The translations under genes and the position numbers were made by a program. Shown in pieces: positions 46,598-58,414 of a DNA stretch of 64,000 nt (position 1 is the stretch's first letter; each line of letters opens with the position of its first letter). The stretch covers positions 1,562,714-1,626,713 of the forward strand of contig VYZI01000085.1 of NCBI GenBank assembly GCA_013397695.1. The letters are read 5' to 3'. A model generated the notes under the pieces. That model had not been told where the DNA came from. It made no database searches and saw only the letters and a program-made list of their open reading frames with translations. This stretch comes from Centropus unirufus. Taxonomy: Eukaryota; Chordata; Aves; Cuculiformes; Centropidae.

Positions 46598-49500
46598 GTA
46601 CGGTTTGTTATTCCATGGAGGAAAAGGTTGCTGTGCCGAAATGAAACCAAATGTGGGTCCTTATCTGATATTCCAGTGTGAGGTTGTCCGAGCAGCTGAA
46701 GGGTGGAAGGAAGCTGGCGTTGCTTGCACTGGAGCCCGATTGCAGGTTGGGCACCTGTCTCATTTTAGCGACGTTCTGCTGTGTCGTGTTTCTGTAAGCT
46801 TCTGCTGACATCCATTATTATATATGCAAGTCACTTGTAGTCTTTTAATGTATTTATCTTCACAGTACTTGTGTGAGATTTCATCCTGATAGACGCGGAG
46901 GTGGGAAACAGTGATGTATTCACTCACAGTAAATAGTCCCCCTTCTCTTCATTGCTTATAAATAGGAATAGGTGAAGCCCATAAAACCTGGAACAGCCCC
47001 AGTGGGATATGTAAAATTCCTAGCGCAGAAATGGCTTTTTCTGTTATGTCGTGAAAGGGCACTAAGTTTAATTGGCAGTTGAAGATAATAATTGTTACTA
47101 GTTAACCGAAAGACACATGCTTTTCTGCTTAATATTTATTTCCAACAGAATTAAATGCTAGATAGCATTTGTGGCACAATTTCTGCTCGTTCTCTAAAAT
47201 TACTGTTCAGAAAAGACTAGAATGTATTACAAATGGTTTGTTAAGAATGTGTAGGCTACAATATTGGCATGCTGTGAATGTACTTGGTTTCTCTGGGCTA
47301 ATCGTAGAATCCTTCTCAGCCCAAGAATTTCTTATTTTAAGAAAAGGAAAAAAAACCTAGGAGAGGGGTTTTTGTCAGGTTTTTAGTATGGTTGTATTTG
47401 ACACCATCTGCTCATTCTTTGCTCAGCTGCTTAAAAGGACTGCAAACCTCTTCAACTGCAGATGCTCAGCAATTAAAAACAAATCTGCCACAGATGGAAT
47501 AATAGGAGGGCTCCACCATCCGTAGTTCAGAATAGGAGCTACTCATCAAAAGCAAGGAAGTAGATACCTGCCAGCATTTGAGGTCCATAAATAGAAACAT
47601 GCTTTTAAACCCCATTAAATTGTATTGGACTTGGGGAATTTGTTTCAAAGCAGAGATTGTTGGAAACTCGGAGAAGGCATACAAATGAGATGCAGGACTT
47701 GGCTCTGGAGAATAGCACTGCGATTTATGCCATGAAAACGTCTCGGAGCCCCGTTGAGAATTAGGATTCTCTTTGCAAGTCCAAGTGTAGCAGAGGCTAA
47801 AGAAATAAAGGAGAGTAAGATGAGAAAACTGGTAATAATACGTATATGCAGTTTAGATCCATGCATAGCGACATGATTTGATAGATTTCTTAATGGGTTT
47901 GGTTTTGATCGCTGCCGTATCCTGCCCTCCTATGCCCATGCAAACAGCAGAGCTGTGTGTTTACATCCTGGGGAGTAGTGTTGTGGTGTTACATTTCTGC
48001 CTATAAATGTACATAGAATGACTCACTCCAGAGCATGCGATGCAGCGTTCCCACTCTGGAGGAGCTCTCTGGAAGGTTGTAGCCCTCGCAACGCAAAGGA
48101 CGTAAGAGCAGCAGCTGACTTGATAAAGGGAAACTGGGAGAGAGGGCTCAAATACAAACATCTTTGCCTCCTAACAGCTGGGTGTGCTTCTTGTCCTAAC
48201 AGCGTGCTGACAGTGACATAAAAAAGCAGCTTTTTTAGTTTCCCTAGGAAAATCAAACGCAGTTCTTTTGCTATCATCTGGGTTTTGAAAAGCTTAAAAA
48301 AAACCCCTGCCTCCTTTGTGTTACGCTACCCTGAATGCGTTTCCTTTGATCTTGGATTCTCATTGACAGTAAGAGAGCAACGTTACATAAGTATCATATC
48401 TGAGATAGAGCAGAGTCATTAGGGGATGAAATTACAATTGAAAGTAGTTTTGATTTCTAAAACATTTGCAGTTGGGGGTCACTTTTTATTATGCAGCAGC
48501 TTTCAGTAGAGCAGTGCCCAGGTCTACATGTGGGTATGAGATGCTGGCTCCTCTGGGCACGTCCATGAGAAACTTTGTTTTAATATCTACCTTTCACGTG
48601 TTTGTATTGATGCTCTCCATATATCCTCACTTATCCATGCTTAGTGTTTTGCTTTATGGTTTATGGGGGAGGCTTCACAGGAATTGTGGTGTTTATACTT
48701 GTACCCTCTTAATTCTGCACATTTCGATACTTTCTTCCAAGTTTGTGTGTCTGATAGAGTGATGCTGTTGAGACCTGGGAGCAAGTGGGTAGCAGCTGTT
48801 TTCCTCAACTATGTTGTGTCACTTCAGATTCAAGTAATCAGTCTGTTATTATTTTGGAAGCTACTTGATTTTTCCTCCTATTTTCTCTGGTTTTATTCCT
48901 TTTTTCTGAGAGGAGAAAATCCTGTAAGATCAGATAAAGATCTCATACGCAGTAACTGCCTCTGTACTATCATTTACAGGCTTTATATGTGTATGGTTCC
49001 TCATATCTGAGAAGATGAAAATCGGTTTTGTTCAGCAGTTGCTGTTACCGGATGGCTGTAATTACGCTGATGTGGGCAGAGTGTAAATGAATTGTGTTTT
49101 ATTACGGGAATTTATGGGACTGAGAGTAAGAATATTCTCTGTGTTGGGAATTCAAGATGAGTATTGAAAAATGCTGACTTAGTTGATCCACTCAGGCTGT
49201 CTCTAATTAATTTAGGTGGGGGGGAATCACCTTCATTGGGTTTCGCTTCACTGATTCCCATCATTGGCTTTGGAAAAGGAAATTGAGAACACCCTCTGAG
49301 TTGAGGTTTCTGAGTGAAACTGAGGCCCGTTCACATAAAGGCTCGCTGGTCTGCAGTTGTATGAAGAATTAAAAGGACTGCTTTGCAGTCTATTTACCAA
49401 ACTCAATGTTTCAGAACTTGACGTTAATTGGCAAAATCCCATAATAGCCACTTATTCAGTCTCACATGCTCGGCTTTTGAAAGCACAGCCCTGTGTCTCG

Positions 49501-52500
49501 CCTAAGGTTACCCAGTGAGCTGGTGCTCGGGAGCTGAGGGTAGAATAGAGCTCTCCTGACTTCCAGACCCTTGTGCTTTGCTGGTTAAGCAGAAGTTTTT
49601 AATGAGCCAATTAAGTCATCAGTTGTTCACAGCTTGCGCTGGCTGTGAGAGGCTGGCAAATAGAAGTAACTTGTCTTGCTTAATTGGCTGGGCTGTTTTA
49701 TTTTGGGATTGTGCTCTACTGATCTACCCATAATATTTATTCTTCAATTTTGTAATGAGTTTAGAGGGCCAAATTGGACTTTGAAAATTTATTTATTTGC
49801 TAATTACTTTCATTCAGATTTTACATCTGCTGGGCCTCCAACAGTTTTCTGTTTTTTTTCAGTTTTCCTGATCATTCCATATTTGTCCTTTTTCAGTTAA
49901 GAATGCATCTTTTTTTTGCTTTAATCTGTAGTTGCTTGTGTTTAAATTACTAAGAGGGTTGTAGGAAATTCCCTACATTATTTATAGAAGTACTTTTTTT
50001 TCCTAACTGCTACCACTCCTTTCAGTGCAGATGGCAAAAAGCTTGGCTCTGCTAAGCACTAGTTGTGCAGGAGGCACATTTTTTTCATATTTTCAGAGCA
50101 TGACTATTTATGATAAGCTGGTTTAACTAAGTTCTTTCCAGCAGCATAAAAATACTTGACAGCTAATAGGAAAATATAATTGCAGGCTACTATTGCTTCA
50201 CTTGAGTAATTTTAGGGGCATGTTCTAATACGTGGCCAATCCTATAATTTTCTTTAAGCTCCTGGAGTCCTGCTTGGTGTTGGAAGTAATCTTGTTTCTG
50301 TATCATATCAAAGAAAAATCAGATGCTTTTACCTATTTCTGTGTGAACAAATTTAGTGTTGCATTTGTCAGCTCTGCTCTCGGAGTTTGAAAGCTTCCAG
50401 TGTTTAATAGACTGGTTTTGTGCTTTTGGGTAAAATTAGAGGATTTATTTTAAAGAAATGGGCTACAGAGAGGCAATCCAAACCCCACAGAACTGGATTC
50501 CGTGCTTTTGAATAGCATCTTTCAGAAGAAACAAAAGCTGCAACATTTGATGCAATAATTCTACTCTTTGACAGCGTTCTCCTGCTCCGCTGCTGTGTTG
50601 TGGTGGGGATCACAGGTACCGGGGAGCAGAGCCTGAGGGACGAAGCATTTCAAGACGTGCTCTGTGTTAGTGCTGGGTTCTGTGCTCCTCTCCCTGCCCT
50701 CTGGATTAGCGTGCTCTGGCTGCGGAGAGGAAGAAGAGCCAGGAGGAGCGCTGGGTTCTCCTTCCCTTTGTCGCTGAGCACCGAGATGTCAGGGCAGAGC
50801 GTTCCCCTCGAAGCGAACCTCGTGGCTAAGGGGGTGCCTGCATCACATGGAGCAGATGGGGCTCAAGGCAGCCGAGTCCTGCACGGGCTGGGATTCGGTG
50901 CCGCTCTGCACTGCAGCTTGCCTGGTAGGGTAGACCTTGGGTCTTTGATGCCCTTTGGAGGGGTTTCACAGCTGAACCAACCTTTCTTTTGCATTTTTTC
51001 CTTTTTTTTTTCTTCGTTTTTGCAAGCCCTGTGCTTCCCTGCCTGAGGTGTTTAAAAACACAGCGGTACTGGTGGGTGCTCTGTGAGACAGGGTTGATAT
51101 TAACCTTTAGTACTCTCTGTTTCAGTACCTCTTGATTCCCTTTCTTTTGATCACAGAAAACGGGTTTTGGATACAAAGGGCCTGAGGCCTCCCTCAAGAA
51201 TCGTGACCACAGGCTTCACTCAGCACGTTTCCAAAGGCTGCAAGATGTTTGCACAGTCCAGCAAGCAGTAGGACTTTGTCCCTTGTTTCCACTGCCCGGC
51301 TTCAATCGTTGAGCCATTGGGATAATCCTTCGACAGAAAAATTTGCATTGCAGTTTGAGGAAATTCAGTGGGATAAGTAAATGTCCCCGCTCTGTATTTT
51401 GTGGGTAGCAGGATTAAATTATTCTTCAGAAGTCTGTAACAGCAGCACTAGATCTAATTACAGATGATGAAAGAAGTGAAGTAGCAGAGGTTGAACATGC
51501 TATTCAGGACTCTTGGGTGAAATAAATCAGTGGGTTATTTAATGTCAGATTTGTGTGGCAGAAACTTCTTCCATGAACCCTTCCTGTTCCAAATGCATTA
51601 TAAAGTGAAAACCATCCTCAAAGCAGATGATAGAAGCTGTCGCTGGTGCCTGGTGCCAAAATGAGTTACATAGAGCAAAACCGATGTGGTAGCTCAGTCC
51701 CACTGTCCCACATCTCCTGGAACAGCCTTGATGCGGGTGCCCATAGGTTATGTGGTGCTTGGTGGAGTTCCTTGTCCGGCTGCAGTGCCTGTTCTCACAC
51801 TTCCTTGGTCATTCACAAGTTGTTTTGCAGAACACATGGGACAGAGATACTCTTTAGTTTACCTTGGCACGGCTGAAGGCTTTAATCTCTTCATTCGGAC
51901 CACACAGTTGTCTAACACATCCTTGTAAAATGTGCTGGTTTCAGAAGCTTGATGAGATCTCTTATAACAAAGAATTAGGTGCTGTGGAAATGTTTCTTCC
52001 CAGCTGTGAAGACGCATAGGATGTGGTGGGGGAAAAAGAGTTAGAAAAGAGGAAGGACATCTTCCTGGGTGGATTTTCCTTGCCTGCACATGCATTGTTG
52101 GACCTTAATTCCCTTTTTAATGGGGTGCTTTCAGTGCTGTCTTCTCGTTATCTTGCTGGTGAGGTTTTTGTGGAGAGTTAAGCTGATATGTTTGGTGGAA
52201 GCCACAGGTGTGTACGGGGTGGGCCTCCTGCTTAAATAAATTGGCCAGTTGACGTGGTTGCTGCTCTTTCCCTTTCCCCTTCAAACGACAACATCTGGCA
52301 GGCATTGACAGCCTTTTGTTAATACACAGGGAGATCAGAAAATCTTTCCATTTATCTTTTTCAAAGAATTCATCTTTCATGTTTGTGAAAAAGCCCTTTA
52401 CAGAAGGAGGTCTGTATTTCATGGCAGCCTTTCAGCCTTTCTAAAGCTTCTCTCTAGGTATTTTCACGGAGTGTGCACAAATTTCTACCAAGTTAATTTT

Positions 52501-53317
52501 GTGTAGCTGAGTTATATGAAAAAGGACCAAATCAGCTGTGTGGTTCCTGAGGTAGAGGTCAGGGAGCGTTATCTGACTGTGTTCAGTGCTCTGCAAACTG
52601 TTGGGGCGCCTCTTTACACCAAGGAAGCTCCTGTTGAATTATCACTGGGTTTGGGTCAGTGGGAGGGCTGGGGCTTTGACTGTAAACAGTTGGGGGCTTC
52701 TTTGCTCTGTGTTTGCATTCCCAGAAAGGGAATATTTTAGCCTTTGAATTAAAAAATAGTCTTAGCTTTTAGGTTCCATTTCCACTCATTTCAGTCCTCT
52801 CTCCTTCTTGCCCTCTCCCTGTCTATCCATATCTTGAAGAATTGAGTTTTGTCTCTCGTTTTTATCCCTTTAGGGCTCTTTTTACTGCTCCACGTTGTTA
52901 TTTTTCCTTGCTTCCCATAGCTTCATAGCTTTTAAGGTTGGAAAAGATTGCTGCAATGAATCTACCTGCTCTCGAATATATTCTGAGATTTTACTTTTAC
53001 TAATACCTGTATTTTGGGAAGCAGTTTTGTTTAAGGACTCCTTATTAAAAAAGGAATCATCCTTTGAGCTTTTGGAGCTGCTTGGCATGCTCTTTGTGCC
53101 AGTGAGATGGGTGCCTTTCCAACCTGGAAGAATTTGAGTGCTCTGTTTATATGTGCTCGAGGTACTGTAAGTGTTTTGTTATCTTTGAATGTGATCTCTT
53201 TATGTCAGCACTGCTTGGTGCAAAATGTCAGCTGTTACAGTCTGGTTTTCCTCTGTTTGACTTTGTTGCAGAGATGCATCCTCCTCCTAACCTGTGTTTT
53301 CTTCTGTTTGCTTACAG
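46598..53317. other. LRP3 intron 3
   Basis: About 6.7 kb, the longest intron of the gene. It contains an old MIR-like relic near 49480-49590 and otherwise nothing I can name. Confidence 0.6.
49480..49590 (+). repeat. Ancient MIR-like SINE relic
   Basis: CTCGCCTAAGGTTACCCAGT, then GAGCT and CTCTCCTGACTTCCAGACCC follow the MIR core layout (CTTGCCCAAGGTCACACAGC ... CCTGACTCCAGACCC). It is diverged and recognised by eye. Confidence 0.5.
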
Positions 53318-53526
53318 TTTTAAGAACTTTGATTTGGAAGACTCCCAGAAGTGTGCCGTTGACTGGCTGATGATTGGCCCCTCTTCCAAGAGGGAGGAGT
53401 ACAAAGTGTGTGGATCTTCCATACCTCCGTCTTTCATCTCAGCGAGGGACCACGTTTGGATATTTTTTCACTCGGATGCATCAAGCTCAGGACAGGCTCA
53501 GGGATTTCGCCTTTCTTATATAAGAG
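53318..53526 (+). CDS. LRP3: LRP3 exon 4 (second half of CUB1)
   Basis: The acceptor is TTGCTTACAG and the donor GTAAAA at 53527. It encodes FKNFDLEDSQKCAVDWLMIG and includes FISARDHVWIFFHSDASSSG then QAQGFRLSYIR. The ARDHVWIFFHSDASSSGQAQGF block is nearly invariant in LRP3. Confidence 0.97.
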
Positions 53527-53802
53527 GTAAAACCTTACAGTTCTGTTGGCTTCACTTGTACTCTCTCTGGCCGAACTTGAAGACAGTTGGACTTTTTGTT
53601 GATAGGAGCTTTGGGCCAGTCTTGGTGACTGTAAGGTGTTATCATGGTAACATTGATGCCGTTTCCAGTTGGTTTTTAATTGTATTCCTGAAGTGGACTG
53701 GCCTGGCGGATGTGACACGCAGGGTAGTAGACGTTAAGAAGTGACATCAGGTGACTCCAGAAGTTTTGATACTGACTTTTCTCTCCTTGTCCTCTTTCAC
53801 AG

Positions 53803-54889
53803 GAAAGTTGGGTCAGACTATCTGCCAGTCAGATGAATTCCGTTGTGCAAATGGAAAGTGTATTCCCAGTACCTGGAAGTGCAATTCCATGGACGAGTGT
53901 GGCGATTACTCGGATGAGAGAAACTGCACTGTCCCTCCAACGGAACCTTCATCCAGCATCTGTCCCTCAGGAATGTTCCAGTGCAGTGCAGCCCACTCCA
54001 CCAAGTGCTTGATGAACGAGCTGAGGTGTAATTCAGTTAAGGACTGCAGCGATGGTTCAGACGAAGATAATTGTCCTGATCTTTCCTGTGGCAAAAGGCT
54101 GGGTAATTTTTATGGATCTTTTGCATCCCCAGATTTATTCCGTGCTGATCACAGCAGGTCAGACCTTCGTTGCACGTGGTACGTGGACACTCAAGATAAT
54201 CGGCATGTTCTGTTACAGCTTGATTTGCAGTTAGGCTACAACGACTACGTAAAGGTTTATGACGGCATTGAAGAGAGAGGTGATAAATTAATGCAGACGT
54301 TCTCGTACCACAACAATAGGCATTCGGTGAGCGTGGAGTCCTCAAAGGGCCAGCTCACTGTCTCATATCATGCCCGCTCCAAGAGCACTGGCCATGGGTT
54401 CAATGCGACCTATCAGGTGAAGGGCTATTGCCTTCCTTGGGAGCATCCTTGTGGAAGTGATGAGGAGTGTTTCACAGATAAGCAGCGTTGTGACGGCTGG
54501 TGGCACTGTCCAAACGGCAAAGATGAGGAGAACTGTCCCGCCTGCCAGAAGAACGAATACCCGTGTGAAGGAAACAGTGGGCTCTGTTACTCAATACTTG
54601 ACCGCTGCAATAACCAAAAGAACTGCCCAGATGGCTCGGATGAAAAAAACTGCTTTACTTGCCAGCCAGGCAACTTCCATTGTGGTACAAATCTGTGCAT
54701 CTTTGAGACTTGGCGCTGCGACGGCCAAGAAGACTGCCAGGATGGAAGTGATGAGCACAACTGCCTGGTGATTGTTCCCAGGAAAGTCATCACGGCTGCT
54801 CTGATTGGGAGTCTCGTGTGTGGCTTGCTGCTGGTGATAGCGCTGGGGTGTGCATTTAAATTATATTCTCTGAGGACTAGGGAATATAG
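53803..54889 (+). CDS. LRP3: LRP3 exon 5 (LDLa1-2, CUB2, LDLa3-5, transmembrane helix)
   Basis: The acceptor is CTCTTTCACAG and the donor GTAAGT at 54890. This 1087-base exon encodes most of the ectodomain. It has five six-cysteine LDLa modules around a CUB domain (CGKRLGNFYGSFASPDLF ... HGFNATYQVKGYC), then the helix VITAALIGSLVCGLLLVIAL. One large exon carrying all these modules is unlike LDLR and typical of the LRP3/10/12 group. It ends two bases into an arginine codon after REY. An in-frame ATG at 53751 lies in the intron and is not a start. Confidence 0.98.
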
Positions 54890-55989
54890 GTAAGTGTCTT
54901 GCTTTCATGGAAATTTAATAGCTGTGGTGTTTTTTTTTCCTTTTTGTTTGTAGGAAATGTTGATTGATTTCAAAGTATTGTGATTCTCTCATTGACAATC
55001 CAAGGAAGTGGTGACAATTAAATAGCAGCCACCGCTTAGGCTTAGAGTAGTAAAGATTTCTGGAGGTATTGTCAGCTCTTCTGTGATCTATGAGAAGCAG
55101 ACGTTTATTGTGCAGCCCGGCAGAGCCTGTGTCTGACTTAAATCAAAACTGCTTTGAGCAGATTCCTTTTCCGTCTCCTGAATGCTGAACTGAATTCAGC
55201 CTTCTCTGAATCTGATCTGAATAACCCCCAACCCCTCCGCGGATCCTCCCGGTTCTGCTAGAATCCATGTCCTGCCGTGGTGGGGCTTGCGAGGAGGAGT
55301 TGTCCCCCTCCACTGTTCCTGTCGGTGGGATCCGTGCCCCTTCCCCCTGTCCTGTGTGGAGCATTCCTGTGCCTGTGCATTGTGTGTTTGGGCAAGCTGG
55401 TTCTGCGCTTTGGGAGAGAGTCAGGAGGGGACTTTGTGGTGCTCATCTCTTGTCGTACACACCGGCGCTGTGCTGTGCTGCTGACACCGTCTGTGTTTCC
55501 AGCACCGTACGCTTTATATTCTCTCCTCATCAAATCTGCATGATTAAGGAGCTGGAAAACAGCCGCTGTGCTATGTTGGGAACCTCAGTGCCTCGGTTCT
55601 GGCAGGACACCCAAAGCTCTGTGCAGCTGCAAGCTGCCCCTGTTGTGTGATTGTTTCCAGTTCTTAATGTTGTCTTTTCCAAAAATAACCTTTGGGCCCT
55701 TGCTGAACAAATTACCACTGTTCCTGGCAGACTGAAAAACTTTCAGCTGCCAAAGTCCAACCTGAGACTGCACCAAAGAGCTGACCTGATTCACTGATGC
55801 TTGCAGCCCGTGCTCTTGCTCCTTTTGTTTATTTTAGCATCCTGATAAGATTCCTCACAGAGCCCTGTCGAAGGTCTGGGGTTTTCCTGCTAGCTCGAAG
55901 CCCTCTGCAGCACTTCTATACGTGAATGTGAGGGAGGCAAGACAAACCGTTAACTTCTCTTCCATATTTTCTTCTGGTTCTGTTTCCAG
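54890..55989. other. LRP3 intron 5
   Basis: 1.1 kb, with GC-richer sequence at 55230-55480. Its open frames have no recognisable product. Confidence 0.6.
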
Positions 55990-56122
55990 AGCATTTGAGA
56001 CCCAGATGACACGACTTGAGGCAGAGTTTGTGCGGCGGGAAGCTCCACCTTCCTACGGACAGCTGATTGCACAAGGACTTATCCCCCCAGTTGAAGACTT
56101 CCCTGTCTACAATGCATCACAA
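55990..56122 (+). CDS. LRP3: LRP3 exon 6 (cytoplasmic tail, PPxY motif)
   Basis: The acceptor is GTTTCCAG and the donor GTATGG at 56123. It encodes AFETQMTRLEAEFVRREAPP then SYGQLIAQGLIPPVEDFPVY and NASQ, ending on a whole codon. This block is shared with LRP12. PPSY fits a WW-domain (NEDD4-type ligase) binding motif. Confidence 0.97.
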
Positions 56123-56969
56123 GTATGGAGACACGAGCCTGGCAATAAACCTAGCAGCAGCCAGAGATAGGCTTAGTCTGGAACTGTGTTCTTTCAGTAG
56201 CTGGGCTAATTCTATGGAAGTCATATAAGAATGTGTTTTGTTTTACTTGGCGCATCTTGGTGCTGTGGGTAGTTTTGAACACATCGAATGTATTTGTCAG
56301 GGAGCAAGAGTGAGATAAGCACATGCTGTTTTGCTGTACATCAAGATAGAATGAACGGAGACAGAGAGAAAGGTCAGAAAGTAAATAGAAAAAAGGCTTT
56401 TCTAGCTGAAACTCTAAATGTGCCTGAAGCGATAAGAAGGCAAGGTCTCTAGCAGTATTTTTTGGGAAATTCTAGGATTATTTTTGTTTACAAATACATT
56501 TCACTGAGAAGCCATTAAATCTTTCCTCTGTTTCATTGCTGAGTTCTCAATCTCCTGTGCTCTGCTGAAAATATCCAACTCTGATACAGTTCCTAGTGTG
56601 ATAAAGCACTGGCAGTTTGTTACTCTGGTGGAGAAGTAGTTTGCCTTGGCCGTTCTTCTCTGCTGTTGTCATCACCTTTGGAGGATCGTCTGCTCTTGGT
56701 GGCCATTCAGGACTCGGTGGTCTGCAGTCTGGTTCTTTAGTGGTGATTTGACTGCATGAGTGGAGCTTCAGCTCTTGAAGGAAACGCTCCATAAGCTTTG
56801 CTACAGGTTTGGTGTTCTTGTATAGCTCATTGGATAAGAGGCATTTAACAGGGAAGCGTAGGCATCAGGTCTGAGAATTCTGATAAGGTGGAATTACTTG
56901 GGGAAGGAACGGGGCTTAGGAGAAGTCTTTAGAGTATGTGTGAAGTCATAGTTTATGTCTGCGTTACAG
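56123..56969. other. LRP3 intron 6
   Basis: About 850 bases with nothing recognised. Confidence 0.6.
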
Positions 56970-57785
56970 GCTTCTGTGCTGCAGAACATTCGAACAGCCA
57001 TGAGGAGGCAGATGCGACGACACTCGTCGCGGCGGAGCTCATCTCGGCGGCGCTTGGGCAGGCTCTGGAACAGACTCTTCCACAGACCTCGGGTGAGAGG
57101 GCAGATCCCGCTCCTGACACCCGCCCGGACCTCACAGACTGTACTGGGGGATGGGATCATCAACCGTGCTGATGGGGCTATTCGGAGCCCCCCACCTTCC
57201 CCTGCAGGACCTAGTTTAGAGGCAAGTGCCCATGGCCAAGCTAGAGGCCTACAAGAAGCTGGATGTAGCGGCTTGGAGCCAGAGACTGAAATCACAGAGC
57301 CATCGCCTTCAAATGTTTTATCAAATACTTGCACAGCAGCACACGCAGAGCCCGAGGCTGGGCGCCCTGATAAACCTTTGGGTGCTGAGACCTCTGGCAG
57401 TGAGCTCAAGCAGGCCAGTAAAGCAGATTCAGGAAAGGCTTTCAGAGATCCCTTATCTGAAAGCGCTACAGAAACGATCCACGGAGGGTCAGCGTCCAGG
57501 AGGATTGTTGTCCCGGAGGACAGTGGTTTAAGTAGAAGTCATCTGCTGAGTGAAGAGCCATGTAGGTTGCCCTTAAAAAAGTGGGAGTCTGCTTATCCAG
57601 ACGGCCCTGCACATGTTCATATCCAAGTGGATGGACAGCACCGGCATCGCCCTGACTCCTACCGGGAGGAGCCTTTGGGAATTCATGCGGCTTGTTGCCA
57701 TTCTGTGGAAGTGCCAATGGTGGAGTCCTCTACTCCCCTCTCCGAGATCAATACCAGTGATGACGAATCTTTACTTGTTTGCTAA
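56970..57785 (+). CDS. LRP3: LRP3 exon 7 (C-terminal tail, stop)
   Basis: The acceptor is TGCGTTACAG. It begins ASVLQNIRTAMRRQMRRH, continues through an arginine-rich part and RLGRLWNRLFHRPR, then QIPLLTPARTSQTVLGDG, a long variable serine/proline/glutamate-rich part, and ends SDDESLLVC. TAA is at 57783-57785. The first and last blocks are conserved; the middle is probably disordered. Confidence 0.96.
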   Translation, partial: ASVLQNIRTAMRRQMRRHSSRRSSSRRRLGRLWNRLFHRPRVRGQIPLLTPARTSQTVLGDGIINRADGAIRSPPPSPAGPSLEASAHGQARGLQEAGCSGLEPETEITEPSPSNVLSNTCTAAHAEPEAGRPDKPLGAETSGSELKQASKADSGKAFRDPLSESATETIHGGSASRRIVVPEDSGLSRSHLLSEEPCRLPLKKWESAYPDGPAHVHIQVDGQHRHRPDSYREEPLGIHAACCHSVEVPMVESSTPLSEINTSDDESLLVC

Positions 57786-57789
57786 TAAA
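57784..57789 (+). terminator. AATAAA overlapping the LRP3 stop codon
   Basis: The last two bases of TAA are the first two of AATAAA. A CA near 57811 and a GU-rich stretch (CATTGTTTGTATGAC, 57823-57837) follow at normal distances. If used, the 3'UTR would be about 25 bases. Other AATAAA signals lie at 58815 and 60907, so a longer UTR is also possible. Confidence 0.55.
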
Positions 57790-57839
57790 ACCTTTTGTTC
57801 CGGTCCTGTACATTTCGTAACTTCATTGTTTGTATGACA

Positions 57840-58320
57840 TGACAGTGCCCTTTGATGGGCGGAATGTGCTCTAAACTCTCACAACCAGCGTGCTTTAATC
57901 CTGCAGGGAGTACAGTACAAGCCTAAATGGGACAAGTTCTTGTCTTCATTGCTATTCCTGAAACTCCAGTGGGGCAGAAATAGGCCGGTGTGTGGTACCA
58001 GGGGCCGGGAGAGCAGGAATGTCGCTGCAGTTTGGGAGCATCTCCATCCTCTGGTATTTCTTCTCTGCATTTATTCGCGCTGCATTCAGGGAATTGGTGT
58101 TTCTTTGCTTTTCAGGTGGTCTTAGTGAAAGTAGTGAGAGTGGAACCTGGGGCAGGCACCGGCCATTGTAACCATAAGTACTAAACTAGAAGCTGTCTTA
58201 GACAACACCATTTAATTAAAATATAATAATTTTAATTACAAACACTTAGAAGGAAGTAAAAAAAGAGAATGTGTTGGCTTTCTCCCTATCCTCTTTTCCC
58301 TTCCTGCCCTCTGTTTTCAG
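57840..58320. other. LRP3 downstream or alternative 3'UTR/intron
   Basis: Nothing recognised until a strong pyrimidine tract ends in CAG at 58318-58320. Confidence 0.4.
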
Positions 58321-58414
58321 GGATTATTATGGTTATACCCCATTGAGCGTGCCCCGACGGATGCTGAGGCTTCACAGCTCCCCTCGGCTGCAGGAGGACT
58401 CACTGAGCCCTTGA
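58321..58414 (+). CDS. Candidate alternative last exon, possibly of LRP3
   Basis: After an excellent acceptor (TTCCTGCCCTCTGTTTTCAG), the second frame reads DYYGYTPLSVPRRMLRLHSS and PRLQEDSLSP, then TGA at 58412-58414. Codon use looks coding (CTG, GTG, CAG, GAG, AGC). It needs two bases from a preceding exon; LRP3 exon 5 supplies exactly that (AG+G gives Arg), so skipping exons 6-7 would give a receptor with a short tail lacking PPxY and the C-terminal DxxLL. I do not recognise the peptide. It could belong to another gene or be chance, and a second frame is also open here. Confidence 0.35.

Larger units (their letters stand above)
35764..57785 (+). other. LRP3: LRP3 gene (7 coding exons)
   Basis: LRP3 is a type I membrane receptor of the LDL-receptor superfamily, closest to LRP12 and LRP10; its ligands are poorly known. 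The joined exons give 831 residues (832 codons, no frame break). Order: signal peptide with core ALVPLTAICLVNLFL; CUB1 about 40-153; LDLa1 161-195; LDLa2 207-244; CUB2 from 249 to about 363; LDLa3-5 about 363-474; transmembrane helix about 482-505; cytoplasmic tail of about 326 residues. The LDLa modules keep six cysteines and the calcium-binding D-x-S-D-E motif. The tail has REAPPSYGQLIAQGLIPPVE with a PPxY motif, an arginine-rich stretch, and the ending SDDESLLVC. It is longer than the human protein as I recall (about 770), the excess probably being in the variable tail. Confidence 0.97.

Noticed and set aside
50600..51046. 148-codon frame in LRP3 intron 3
   Set aside because: No family match, no plausible splice sites in phase with LRP3, and it ends in a T-rich low-complexity stretch.
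53527..53744. Open extension after LRP3 exon 4
   Set aside because: It is read-through into intron 4 after a good GT donor, with no family similarity.
53751..53802. An in-frame ATG giving a hydrophobic start (MTPEVLILTFLSLSS) before LRP3 exon 5, like a signal peptide
   Set aside because: It is intron sequence ending in the exon 5 acceptor. Exons 1-4 upstream are clear and in phase. A short isoform cannot be excluded but nothing supports it.
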